Origin: Armatimonadetes bacterium UBA5352
Lineage (GTDB): Bacteria; Armatimonadota; Zipacnadia; Zipacnadales; UBA5352
Assembly: GCA_002411015.1 (NCBI GenBank)
Contig: DHPY01000034.1
Span: forward strand, 1-26,371
DNA length: 26,371 nucleotides
Reading direction: 5' to 3'
Of the stretch, positions 15,369 to 23,779 are shown one piece after another; position 1 is the first letter of the stretch, and each line of letters starts with the position of its first letter. The position numbers and the translations under genes were made by a program. The notes beneath the pieces are model-generated. The model saw only the letters and a program-made list of their open reading frames with translations. It was not told where the DNA came from and did not search any database.

Positions 15369-18300
15369 TCACATCGGAAGCAGCCACGGGGCGAAGCTCC
15401 ACGTGTGGAGAAGGTTCATTGCGGCCCGGTCAACCTCCTGCGTCTGGGGCAGGAGCGCGACGGCGTCGAAGCTCTGCCCCGCTCCGGCCACGATCTCCAC
15501 GCGATGCGCGCCCGCGGGAAGCTCGATCTCCGGCAGCCGCCACCACAGCCAGTGGCCGTACATCTCCCCGTAGTGCGCGAAGATCTTCGTCGCGGCGTTC
15601 GTCGGGCTGGTCCAGTCGCTGAAGCCAATCATCCCGAGCGCCCGCACCTCGCGCTCCTCGCCGTCCACCCGCAGGCTGAAGCGCGTGGCGCCGCCCTCGC
15701 TGAGCTTCATCCGCAGCCAGAGCGCGTGGGTGCCCGGCTGGGTCGGCTGCGCGGTGAACGCGAGCGTCCCGGCCTCCCCTACCTCGGCATGCGCGAGGCC
15801 GCTGTTGGTCTGCTCCTCGACAGGCCGCGCGCCACCCGATAGCTCCGTCGCCTCAGCCTCGGCGACGAGCGCAGCATCGGCCAGCAGCACCTGCGCCGGG
15901 ATGCGTCGCTCGCGGGCGCCATCCCGCAGCACCACCTCGAAGGGCGCGATGAGCCCCTGCGGCCCGTCCGGGCGGAGGCTGAAGGAGACCGTGGTGGCCT
16001 CTCCCCCGCCCCGCGCTGCCTGCGACGCGGGCCCGGCGAGCCAGCCATCGGGCAGGCCTTCCAGCGTCACGGTGCCATCGAAGGCGCGGCCCTCGATGGT
16101 GACCTCGACAGGAAGCTCCTCCCCCGGCCGCGCGACGAACAGGTCGCGGCGGTTCGTGTCGTCCATCAGGTAGAAGCCAAGCCCGTTCAGCGAGACGCCG
16201 AGGTCGCTGCGGAAGCGCTCGATCCACGCAAGCTCCGCCTCCACCGGCTCGGTGACCGGCCCGGCGACGAACTGCATCCGGTTCTCACCAAGGCGGAGCT
16301 CGCCCGGCAGCGACAGCGGCGAGGCGATCAGGACGCTCCGCACGCTCAGGTCACTGACCTCCGCTCCCGAGCGGGCGGGGATCGTGAGCCGCAGGGCGTA
16401 GTCGTACCGGTTCATGACCTCCTCGCGGAGGTCGAGGGTGATCGGCCCCTCGCCGCGCCAGAGCTCCCGCCAGGACGCCTCGGCGTCGGTGGAGACCGCC
16501 AGCGCGACCTCACCGGCGACCGAGCCGCTCACCTGCGCGTCCGCCAGCACGTAGGGCAGCCGCACGCGGTAGGTCACGCTCGCCTCCTGCGCCGGATCGA
16601 GCGGCACCACGCGGCCGTCGCGGATGGTGGCGTTGATGAACTCCGCGGCCTCACCCTCGACCGTGGGCTCCCAGATCACCGCACCGTTGCCGAAGCTCGG
16701 CGGCACTCGGCCCGGATCAACCGGCTTGCGCTCACCAGTCAGCTCCATCCAGCGGCCCTCGTTGTGCCAGCCGAAGCTGATGCGCTCGCCGGGCCGCAGC
16801 GGGACCTCGATCGCGGGCGACTTGCTGACGCTGCCGAAACTCGCGTTGCTCTTGATGCCGGGCAGCCACGCGTTCGGGTCGCCCTCCTGGCGGATCTTCA
16901 GCCACGGGTCCTCGATGAGCTGCCGGAGGCCGAGCCGGGTCTGGTTGTCGCGCGCCAGCCAGTACTGCCGCGCGGAGAGATCGTAGACGCGCAGGGAGCC
17001 GTCGTAGAAGCACTGCTCGAACTGGTGGTGGGTGCCAGGCGAGTTGTTGCTGGAGATGCCGCCCGCGATGAAGAGGTAACGCAGCATGTGGTTGAGCGGC
17101 CCGCACTGGTCGAACGGGTAGATGTTCAGCGCGCGGATCAGAGTGTAGGAGACCCGGTCGCGGTGTGTGCGCCCGAGGTCCTCGCAGTAGCCCGCGTCGT
17201 AGTAGTTCGTGGTCTTCAGCGCGTAGCGGAAGATCTCCAGCGCCCGCTCCTCGTCGCTGGTCGCGTCCGGCGCCAGCGTCTCCTTGAGGCTCGCGAAGCT
17301 GAAGGGCACCACGTTGTCATTCGCCCGCCAGCGCGGGATGAGCGTGGTGCCGGCGCCCGCGCCCTCCGCCCGGCTGAAGCGCGACCAGGCCATCAGCGGC
17401 GGCAGGTCGCCCTCCACGGTCAGGTCGAATGCCGGCTCATCAGGGCCGACGGTCCGGGTGATCGTGCGCAGGCGCTGTTCGATGAAGCGCGGATCGGGCT
17501 GAGGCTCGATCGGGCGCGTGACCTGCAGCACAGAGTGCGGCTCGTTCTGCGCGAAAAGCTCCTCGGACGCGTAGGGCGCGACCGCGACCATCCGCCGCTC
17601 GATCGCGCCATCGCGCAGGACCTCGAGCGGCGCGCTCTCCGCGAGCGGCTGCTCGTCGCATGCAAGGTAGCCCTGCACGAAGCGGTCATCGCCCGCGTGG
17701 ATGCCGTTGCGCTCGCGGTCGAGGTGGAAGAGCGCGCGAGTGTCCGGGTCGAGCGCGAACTCCCGGCGCTGCGGCTCGAAGTCGGCGGCGTAGCGCACGA
17801 CATCGGAGACGCGGAACTCGTCCATGACGGCCTCGGCGCCGTCGGCCTCGCTCCAGCGGGTGTCGCCGCCGATGAAGGCCTGCATGGGGATCGAGCGCTT
17901 GTCATCGGCGGAGGTGCCGCGGCCCTCGGTGATCGCCGGGTCGAGCGGGTCCACCGTGGAGGGCCAGGGCGCATCGCCGGGGCCCTCCACCCCGACGCGC
18001 CTGCCGTCGAGGAAGAGTTGCAGGTGAGCGGCGGGCAGGTCCCACGTCGCCGCCACGTGATGCCACTGGTCGGCGTTCATCTCCACGGGCCCGCGCACCG
18101 TGTGGTTGCGGCCCTCTGAGTCCGCGATCGTGAACTCCAGCGCCGGGCTCTCCCCGCCGACCACGCGCAGGGACGACTGCAGCCGGTGCAGGTAGGCCTT
18201 TGCGGAGAAGAGCGTCCAGTAGCCCTCGTCGGCGCTCGACCAGTGCGGCCGCACCCACGCCTCCACCGTGCCGCGCTGCGGCCCCCAGTGCACTGAGCGC

Positions 18301-19424
18301 TGGTTCGGGTCGTAGCCGCCGGTGGTCAGCGTGCCCTCGGAGGCGCCGTTGAAGACGAGCCTGCGCTTGCCGCGGAAGTCCACGCCTGCGTTGATCGGCG
18401 CATCCTCCAGCGCGCCCTCGGTGAAGCAGCCCGCGCTCTCGCCCGGCCATGCCCAGCGCTCCCCGGGGCGCAGCGAGATGCGGTCCAGCCAGCAGGTGTA
18501 CTCGCGCTCCTGATCGGTGAGCCTGGTGCCATCCCAGGCGTTGTTGGCATAGAGGCGCAGGCGGATGCGGACCTCCAGCGTGGCCGCCTCGGCGTCGAGC
18601 CGCCCGCGCTCGGCGAACTCCACGAGCTGCCCCTCAGCCATCTCCACGGTCATCCAGCGCGGCTGCACGGCGTACTGAGCAATGCGCGAGCCATCGGCGC
18701 GGAACTGCGCCAGCTCGACCGTCATCGGCGTGCCGTAGAGCCCGCGCTCCGGGAAGAGGCTGCAGGCGAAGCGGACCTCCTGGCCGGCGTAGCGCGCGAC
18801 GCTGAGGCGCTGGGAGACGGCGACGGTGCGCTCGACATCCTCTGGCGTGTCAGCGTCAACGTGCAGTCGCAGGGAGCGCTCGCCGACAGTCTGCGGCGAC
18901 CGACCGACCGAGGCGATGGAGGGCTCGCTGACGGTCCACGCAGCGGGCAGATCGCCCTCAAGCTCCTCAAAGCCCCCGTTGGTGACCAGCTCCTCCGGCG
19001 GCAGGGCGCTGTCGCCGGGTGGTGAGAGGCGGCGGTCGGTGGTGTCGAAGTAGAGGTTGAGGGCCGCAGGCTCCCCGGCGCGAGCCTCGGCGACGCAGGT
19101 GAGGTACTGCTGCTCGCTGCGGCTGCGCGGGTCATACTCAGTGCGCAGGGCGCTGCGAAGCTGCCGCCCGGTGACGGGGTCAACGATGCGCACCGACGCG
19201 GGATCGACCCGGCCGTCAACGCCAGCGCGGTCGAGCAGCGCCTGCAGATCGGGGGCGCACTCGATGACGCGCGGGCCAGCCTCCCGCCACGGCTCGGCTC
19301 GGCTGATGGAGGTGCGGTATCGCCAGCCGCTGTTCCGCCACGGGCTGGTGGCATCGGCGCCGGTGGCGACGAGGAGCGTCGTGCAGGCGAGCAGTGCGGG
19401 CAGTGCGGGCAGATGGATGGACAT
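15369..19424 (-). CDS. Giant secreted multidomain protein with LamG and transglutaminase-like domains
   Basis: A 1351-residue exported protein with a signal peptide at 1-25. Residues 30-130 begin WRNSGWRYRTSIS, like the N-terminal domains of other large surface proteins. Residues 144-321 are a carbohydrate-binding-like jelly roll (NGGFEELEG). Residues 346-571 form a LamG/concanavalin-type domain (RGTVEAWVRPHW, WHHVAATWD, MDEFRVSDVVRY). Around 740-820 is a transglutaminase-like core: FDQCGPLNHMLRYLFIAGGI with Cys774, GTHHQFEQ with His799/800, and RVYDLS with Asp815. Several beta domains follow, ending in a CBM6/35-like module (about 1170-1330). Role, from surface protein processing to glycan-peptide crosslink attack, is unknown. 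ATG 19424 has GAGGAGG nine bases upstream. No anchor is visible. Confidence 0.8.
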   Translation of the reverse strand: MSIHLPALPALLACTTLLVATGADATSPWRNSGWRYRTSISRAEPWREAGPRVIECAPDLQALLDRAGVDGRVDPASVRIVDPVTGRQLRSALRTEYDPRSRSEQQYLTCVAEARAGEPAALNLYFDTTDRRLSPPGDSALPPEELVTNGGFEELEGDLPAAWTVSEPSIASVGRSPQTVGERSLRLHVDADTPEDVERTVAVSQRLSVARYAGQEVRFACSLFPERGLYGTPMTVELAQFRADGSRIAQYAVQPRWMTVEMAEGQLVEFAERGRLDAEAATLEVRIRLRLYANNAWDGTRLTDQEREYTCWLDRISLRPGERWAWPGESAGCFTEGALEDAPINAGVDFRGKRRLVFNGASEGTLTTGGYDPNQRSVHWGPQRGTVEAWVRPHWSSADEGYWTLFSAKAYLHRLQSSLRVVGGESPALEFTIADSEGRNHTVRGPVEMNADQWHHVAATWDLPAAHLQLFLDGRRVGVEGPGDAPWPSTVDPLDPAITEGRGTSADDKRSIPMQAFIGGDTRWSEADGAEAVMDEFRVSDVVRYAADFEPQRREFALDPDTRALFHLDRERNGIHAGDDRFVQGYLACDEQPLAESAPLEVLRDGAIERRMVAVAPYASEELFAQNEPHSVLQVTRPIEPQPDPRFIEQRLRTITRTVGPDEPAFDLTVEGDLPPLMAWSRFSRAEGAGAGTTLIPRWRANDNVVPFSFASLKETLAPDATSDEERALEIFRYALKTTNYYDAGYCEDLGRTHRDRVSYTLIRALNIYPFDQCGPLNHMLRYLFIAGGISSNNSPGTHHQFEQCFYDGSLRVYDLSARQYWLARDNQTRLGLRQLIEDPWLKIRQEGDPNAWLPGIKSNASFGSVSKSPAIEVPLRPGERISFGWHNEGRWMELTGERKPVDPGRVPPSFGNGAVIWEPTVEGEAAEFINATIRDGRVVPLDPAQEASVTYRVRLPYVLADAQVSGSVAGEVALAVSTDAEASWRELWRGEGPITLDLREEVMNRYDYALRLTIPARSGAEVSDLSVRSVLIASPLSLPGELRLGENRMQFVAGPVTEPVEAELAWIERFRSDLGVSLNGLGFYLMDDTNRRDLFVARPGEELPVEVTIEGRAFDGTVTLEGLPDGWLAGPASQAARGGGEATTVSFSLRPDGPQGLIAPFEVVLRDGARERRIPAQVLLADAALVAEAEATELSGGARPVEEQTNSGLAHAEVGEAGTLAFTAQPTQPGTHALWLRMKLSEGGATRFSLRVDGEEREVRALGMIGFSDWTSPTNAATKIFAHYGEMYGHWLWWRLPEIELPAGAHRVEIVAGAGQSFDAVALLPQTQEVDRAAMNLLHTWSFAPWLLPM

Positions 19425-19514
19425 CGGCAGGGACCTCCTCGCAAGCGGCCATGGCGCGTGATGGTTCTTCGCCATGGACACGGAGAGGGCCTTTGCGCGA
19501 TGGCGACGGCAAAG

Positions 19515-19569
19515 CCGTTGAGGAGGGGCGAGCTTCCCTGCTCGCCCGGTATTGGAGAGCCCTCAACGG
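19515..19569. repeat. Nested palindrome upstream of the giant-protein gene
   Basis: An outer 9-bp inverted repeat (CCGTTGAGG at 19515-19523 with CCTCAACGG at 19561-19569) encloses a perfect 8-bp hairpin, GGGCGAGC-TTCCCT-GCTCGCCC (19526-19547). The right outer arm merges with repeat copy B. It looks like a structured extragenic element rather than a promoter. Confidence 0.65.
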
Positions 19570-19667
19570 GAAACGGCGGGCTGGCAAGGAAGCTGTCGCC
19601 CTCGCAAACGACGCTCGGGCGCCACTTTTCCCGCCGCCGCGAGCGGCGTCGTGAAAAGCAGCCCCTC
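19565..19667. repeat. Dispersed intergenic repeat, copy B
   Basis: Same element and orientation as 6815-6922, with long identical blocks beginning AACGGGA and CTGGCAAGGAAGCTGTCGCC and ending AAAGCAGCCCCTC. It has a shorter middle and a four-base insertion near its start. Palindromic core CGCCGCGAGCGGCG. It lies between two minus-strand genes, 82 bp before the histidine kinase stop. The rest of 19668-19749 holds nothing recognisable. A short third match, AAAGCAGCCCCTC, occurs at 25142-25154. Confidence 0.75.
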
Positions 19668-19749
19668 CTGGACGCCCGCGGATGCGCGCTTCCTTGACCA
19701 CCCGCCGATTCCCGGAAAGCTGATTCCAACCCGTCAACAAGGCGACGCC

Positions 19750-22446
19750 TCATTCCGACAGCCGCCGGCCGACCGGGATCGTGAAGGAGAAGCACGAGCC
19801 CTTGCCCTCGCCCTCGGAGGCGCACCGGAGCGTGCCGCCCATCAGCTCCACGAGCTGGCGGCTGATCGTGAGCCCGAGACCCGTGCCGCCCGTGCGGCGG
19901 GTCGTCGAGCCGTCCACCTGAACGAACTTGTCGAAGATGCGGTCGAGCTTGTCCGGTGGGATGCCGATCCCCGTGTCCTCGACGCTGAAGCGGACAACCT
20001 CGCCCGCGGGGTTCGCCTCAGTGCACACGGTGACGGCGCCACCACCGGGCGTGAACTTGATCGCGTTGCCGATGAGGTTGACGAGCACCCGCTTGAGCCG
20101 ATCCTCATCGCACCACGCCCGAAGCGCCGGATCCACCGGATGGACGACGAGTGCCAGTCCGCTCTGCTCCGCCTGGGGCCGGACGATTGCCTGAACGTCC
20201 GCGATCAGCTCCGCTACAGCCACCGCGCGCGCATCCAGCTCGAGCCGCCCCGCCTCGATGCGCGCCACGTCCAGCACGTCGTTGATGAGCGCCATGAGGT
20301 GCCGGGCGCTGCGGTTCGCGCCCTCTACGAACTCGCGCTCCTCCTCCCGCGAGTCGCACATGTTGCTGAGGATAAGCTGCAGGTAGCCGATGATCCCGTT
20401 CAGAGGCGTGCGTATCTCGTGCGAGGTGTTCGCGAGGAACTCGCTTTTCAGCCGGTTAGCCTCCTCGGCCTCTCTTCGGGCGGTCTCCAGCTCACGGTTG
20501 GCCGCCTGCAGCTCGATCAGTGCGCCCCGCAGCCTCTCCTCATCGCGGCGTCGGACTGTGATGTCGCGGGCGATTGCGAGCACGGCCTGTCCTCCGTCAA
20601 GCTCGAAGAGGTGCGCGTTGACCTCCACCGGGATGGTGCTGCCGTCCGCGCGGCGATGCATCGTCTCGTAGAGCGCGCGCCCGTTCGCCTCAAGCTCCGC
20701 CCGCACGCGCAGGGCGTCTCGGCGACTCGGCCTGGCCTGGAGCTGCAGCGGGGACATCCGCAGCAACTCCTCGCGGGGGTAGCCGAGCAGCGTGCACGCG
20801 ACATCATTCACCTCCACGAAGCGGCCGGTGGGGCCATCTGCGAGCGAGTGGACGAAGATCGCGTCATTGCCGCTGTTGAAGAGCTGCCGGTAGCGGCGCT
20901 CACGGTCGCGCAGCGCCTCCTCGGCGCGTGCCTTGGCCACGATCACCGCAAGCTGCTCGGCGTACTGGGCGAGGAAGCGCTTCTCCCACTCCGACAGCGG
21001 CTGCGGCTGCGCGGTGCCGACCAGCAGGTGCCCGACCACCTCGCCCTCGCACAGCAGCGGCGCCTGGCAGACGTACTCGACGCCCAGGATCTCGTAGATC
21101 TGCGGGGCGAGGTCGGGCATCGCCTGCTCGCCGGGCGGGGCGAGGTCGCAGATCAGCGGAACGATCTGCTCGCGGCCGATGAAGTCGAGCGTGCGGCGCT
21201 CCTCGAAGACACGGCCACTGCGCGAGGTGCCTACCAGTGGCCCGGTGAGGCTCGCCGGAGCGGCGCTGGAGCGGCATGAGACCCCCTCGGCAGCCCCGGC
21301 GCCACTTTCCGTTGCGGGCAGGAACAGCTCCACATAGCGACAGCCGAGGAGTTCCTTGAGGCGGTCGCAGGACTCCTGCACCGCGTCGGAGAGGGACGCG
21401 CCCGCGTTGAGCCGCTCGGTGATGGAGTTCAGCAGCCTGAGCCGCGCATTCGTGAGCAGCAGTTCCTGCTCGGCGCTCAGGCGCTGCCAGGAGATTGCCA
21501 GCCGCCCGGCGATGAGGCGCAGCAGCCTGCCGTTCTCGCTCTCCCACGCCCGCGGCCGCGTGGTGTCAGCGATGACCAGCAGGCCGATCATCTCGCCGCT
21601 GGCCGAGTGCACCGGAGCCGCCATCGCTGCGAGGATGCCGCATTCGCGCAACGCCCGGGCCTCCAGATCCCGAGGCAGGTCGGGTGCGCCGGCGTCTGCG
21701 ATCACGACCTCCTCGCCTGAGCGGAGTCGGCGCATCCAGGCCCCCATTTCACCGCCCCGTACGCGCCGCAGCACCTCGACCCAGCCCTCATTCGCGTTCG
21801 CCGGAGGGCCAACTGCCTCCCACGCATGGAGCCGGATCTCATGCTGATCAAGGCGCATGATCTGTACCCGGCTCACCCCGATAGTCTCGCGAATCGCGGT
21901 AGCGACGGCATCGAGATCAGGGGCGCCGTCGACGAGGAGCAGCGGTGAGGTGCGTGAGATGGCGGCCTCGAACCGCTGCCTCTCCTGCTCGCGGCGCTCC
22001 TGTGCTTTGCGATCGGAGATATCTACGATCATCCCGCGGATGCCGCATACCGCGCTGCCGTGCATGACGAGATCGGCCTGGATGATCGCCGGGAAGGTGC
22101 TCCCATCCTCGCGCAGCATCTCGTATTCGGAGCTATCGGGAACCTGTCCTCGCAGTCGCAGATCGAGGTTCGCCTGCACGCGTTCCCGATCGCCCGGCGC
22201 AACCATCTCCAGCGCCATGACGCCACGCGACAGGTCCTCCGCGGTGTAGCCGAAGACCTCGCAGGCGCGCTCGTTCGCGAAGATGATCCTGCCGCTGGGG
22301 TCGGCATCGAAGAGCGCCTGGGGCAGCGCGTCTGCCAGTTCGCGGTGGCGCCTGCGGGTGAACTCAAGCGCCTCCCGCAGAGCCTGCGGGTCATCGGGAA
22401 GCTCATCTGAGTAGAGCGGTGGCATGGTGGGTGAGCGGCCTTTCAC
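19750..22446 (-). CDS. PAS-GAF-GAF-PAS sensor histidine kinase
   Basis: An 898-residue, apparently cytosolic kinase with no membrane segment. Domains in order: PAS (35-147), GAF (165-315), a second GAF-like domain (340-505), PAS (512-632), HisKA dimerisation domain with phospho-His676 in ANTSHEIRTPLNG, and HATPase (775-893). The HATPase shows the N box (LVNLIGNAIKFTPGGG), G1 box VEDTGIGIP, F box IFDKFVQVD and G2 box GGTGLGLTI. The H box is typical of hybrid-type kinases, but there is no receiver; the partner is the receiver-GGDEF gene. It begins at GTG 22446 overlapping that gene's TGA (GTGA), so it is translationally coupled. ATG 22425 is an alternative start. It probably senses a small intracellular ligand or redox change. 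Confidence 0.92.
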   Translation of the reverse strand: MKGRSPTMPPLYSDELPDDPQALREALEFTRRRHRELADALPQALFDADPSGRIIFANERACEVFGYTAEDLSRGVMALEMVAPGDRERVQANLDLRLRGQVPDSSEYEMLREDGSTFPAIIQADLVMHGSAVCGIRGMIVDISDRKAQERREQERQRFEAAISRTSPLLLVDGAPDLDAVATAIRETIGVSRVQIMRLDQHEIRLHAWEAVGPPANANEGWVEVLRRVRGGEMGAWMRRLRSGEEVVIADAGAPDLPRDLEARALRECGILAAMAAPVHSASGEMIGLLVIADTTRPRAWESENGRLLRLIAGRLAISWQRLSAEQELLLTNARLRLLNSITERLNAGASLSDAVQESCDRLKELLGCRYVELFLPATESGAGAAEGVSCRSSAAPASLTGPLVGTSRSGRVFEERRTLDFIGREQIVPLICDLAPPGEQAMPDLAPQIYEILGVEYVCQAPLLCEGEVVGHLLVGTAQPQPLSEWEKRFLAQYAEQLAVIVAKARAEEALRDRERRYRQLFNSGNDAIFVHSLADGPTGRFVEVNDVACTLLGYPREELLRMSPLQLQARPSRRDALRVRAELEANGRALYETMHRRADGSTIPVEVNAHLFELDGGQAVLAIARDITVRRRDEERLRGALIELQAANRELETARREAEEANRLKSEFLANTSHEIRTPLNGIIGYLQLILSNMCDSREEEREFVEGANRSARHLMALINDVLDVARIEAGRLELDARAVAVAELIADVQAIVRPQAEQSGLALVVHPVDPALRAWCDEDRLKRVLVNLIGNAIKFTPGGGAVTVCTEANPAGEVVRFSVEDTGIGIPPDKLDRIFDKFVQVDGSTTRRTGGTGLGLTISRQLVELMGGTLRCASEGEGKGSCFSFTIPVGRRLSE

Positions 22447-23351
22447 GCTGCCACACGGTTGCGCCCGGCGTGTTTGGCGGCGTAGAGCCTGGCATCGGCC
22501 CGCTCGATCAGAACGCGGACAGGCTCTGCGTGCGTCTCGTGCGGCTCAAGGAGCGCCACGCCCGCGCTTACGGTGACCTGCAGCACTCGGCCGGCCATCA
22601 GCAGCCGCATTGAGGCGATCTGCTGCCGGATGCGCTCGGCGAGCGCGCAGGCGCCGTCAAGGGCCATGCCGGGAGCGATCACCGCGAACTCCTCACCTCC
22701 GTAGCGCACGGCGATCTCGGAGGTGCGGCGGGTCTGGCTGCGAATGCTCTCAGCCACCGCGCGCAGGACCTCGTCGCCCGCCGGATGGCCGCATGTGTCG
22801 TTGACGCGCTTGAAGTGATCTATGTCCAGCAGAAGCACAGCGATGGGCGGGCGGGGCGAGGCAGAGGTGAGTTCCGCGAGCGCGTCATCGCACACCCGGC
22901 GCGTGAAGAGCCCGGTGAGGACATCGCGGTCCGCCTGCGAGCGCGCCTCCAGCCACGCCGCTGCGAGGTCCCGCTCGCGGACGGAGGCTCGCTCAGCCGC
23001 GCGGACCCGTGCAAGGAGCTCGCCATGGTCCACCGGCTTGGTGATGTAGTCATCCGCGCCCTCGTCGAGAGCCCGCACGATGTCGGCCTTCTCGGCCATC
23101 GCGGTCACCATGATCGCCTGCGCACGGCCCTCCGTGGCCTCCTTCAGGCGCCTGCACACCTCCACGCCATCAACACCGGGCATCATCCAGTCGATCAGCC
23201 CCACCTGCACCCGCGGGCTGATGAGCGCGAGCGCCTGCGCGCCGTCCTCGGCCACCAGCACCTCGTAACCGCTGCGCTCAAGCAGACGCGTCACGATGCG
23301 GCGGAAGTCCGGATCATCCTCAGCGACAAGGACGGTCGTGCTCGCGGGCAA
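22443..23351 (-). CDS. Response regulator with GGDEF domain (diguanylate cyclase)
   Basis: A 302-residue two-domain protein. The receiver (5-120) has the acidic pocket EDD (11-13), phospho-acceptor Asp54 in GLIDWMMPG, and Lys105 in TKPVD. The diguanylate cyclase domain (about 135-300) starts with DVLTGLFTRR, has the metal-binding pair in LLLDIDHFK (Asp176), and the active-site GGEEF (218-222), a functional variant of GGDEF. The c-di-GMP feedback I-site RxxD is RTSE (209-212), possibly weakened. It makes cyclic di-GMP in response to the downstream kinase. The start is TTG 23351, placed by GGAGGGAG seven to ten bases upstream; the longer in-frame extension to 23546 is arginine/proline-rich and not protein-like. 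Confidence 0.9.
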   Translation of the reverse strand: MPASTTVLVAEDDPDFRRIVTRLLERSGYEVLVAEDGAQALALISPRVQVGLIDWMMPGVDGVEVCRRLKEATEGRAQAIMVTAMAEKADIVRALDEGADDYITKPVDHGELLARVRAAERASVRERDLAAAWLEARSQADRDVLTGLFTRRVCDDALAELTSASPRPPIAVLLLDIDHFKRVNDTCGHPAGDEVLRAVAESIRSQTRRTSEIAVRYGGEEFAVIAPGMALDGACALAERIRQQIASMRLLMAGRVLQVTVSAGVALLEPHETHAEPVRVLIERADARLYAAKHAGRNRVAA

Positions 23352-23493
23352 CCTGCTCCCTCCAGCCGGCGATCTGTGAGGCGCCGTGGCTATGATCGGC
23401 AGGCGCAGAGCGAGACTAAAGCGCGGCCGCCGCGGCCGCGGTCCTAATGACCACGCGTGCCGCGCATCCGGGCCCGGGTCTTGGCCGTTGCCC

Positions 23494-23550
23494 TGGAGTG
23501 GCCGCTCAAAGCGCCGCCGGCGTCTGGCGGCGCGAGGAGCGGCCACTCCA
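23494..23550. repeat. Large two-stage inverted repeat
   Basis: A perfect 14-bp outer inverted repeat (TGGAGTGGCCGCTC at 23494-23507 with its complement at 23537-23550) encloses a 3-by-3 mismatch and a perfect 8-bp inner stem (GCGCCGCC / GGCGGCGC) with a seven-base loop. It lies between divergent genes. No transposase accompanies it. It resembles a MITE or REP-type palindrome. The remaining parts of the gap from 23352 to 23633 show nothing else. Confidence 0.75.
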
Positions 23551-23633
23551 CGACGGCATACGGCGCGTTGGCGGCCTCATCACAGATGTGCGCACTGCAT
23601 GGCGTCTCGGGCGCCGGCCGGGAGGCATCTGAC

Positions 23634-23662
23634 TTGACAGGCGCGCCGCGAAAATGTACGCT
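23634..23662 (+). promoter_or_regulatory. Sigma70-type promoter of purA
   Basis: A consensus -35 TTGACA (23634-23639) and a -10 TACGCT (23657-23662) are separated by exactly 17 bp, with the start expected near 23669. The leader before purA would be about 110 nt. Confidence 0.75.
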
Positions 23663-23688
23663 GCCGTACCGGGAGAACCGTATTCCGC

Positions 23689-23729
23689 GAGGCCCTGGTG
23701 GGGCTGTCCCCATGGGGCCTCTTTTCTTT
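23689..23729 (+). terminator. Terminator-like hairpin inside the purA leader
   Basis: GAGGCCC (23689-23695) pairs perfectly with GGGCCTC (23715-23721). A second inner stem, TGGGG/CCCCA, closes a CTGT loop, and TTTTCTTT follows at once. It lies about 20 nt after the predicted transcription start and 50 nt before the purA ATG, so it could attenuate purA or end a short RNA. No aptamer or leader peptide with a clear start was recognised between promoter and hairpin. Confidence 0.7.
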
Positions 23730-23779
23730 GCTGCCGCCGCACCCGACGCGCGTGCGTGCGGCATGGGGAGTCGTTGCAG

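Noticed and set aside
14234..15622. 462-codon plus-strand frame across the aldo/keto reductase
   Set aside because: It crosses two genes on the opposite strand and has arginine/alanine-rich shadow composition.
16764..18119. 451-codon plus-strand frame inside the giant protein gene
   Set aside because: Antisense shadow; no recognisable motif and no ribosome binding site.
23352..23546. 65-residue N-terminal extension of the response regulator
   Set aside because: Arginine/proline-rich and overlapping the palindrome; the receiver domain begins right after TTG 23351 with a strong ribosome binding site.
23654..23779. In-frame ATG and 42-residue extension of purA
   Set aside because: This ATG lies inside the predicted -10 region and the extension is not part of the conserved enzyme.
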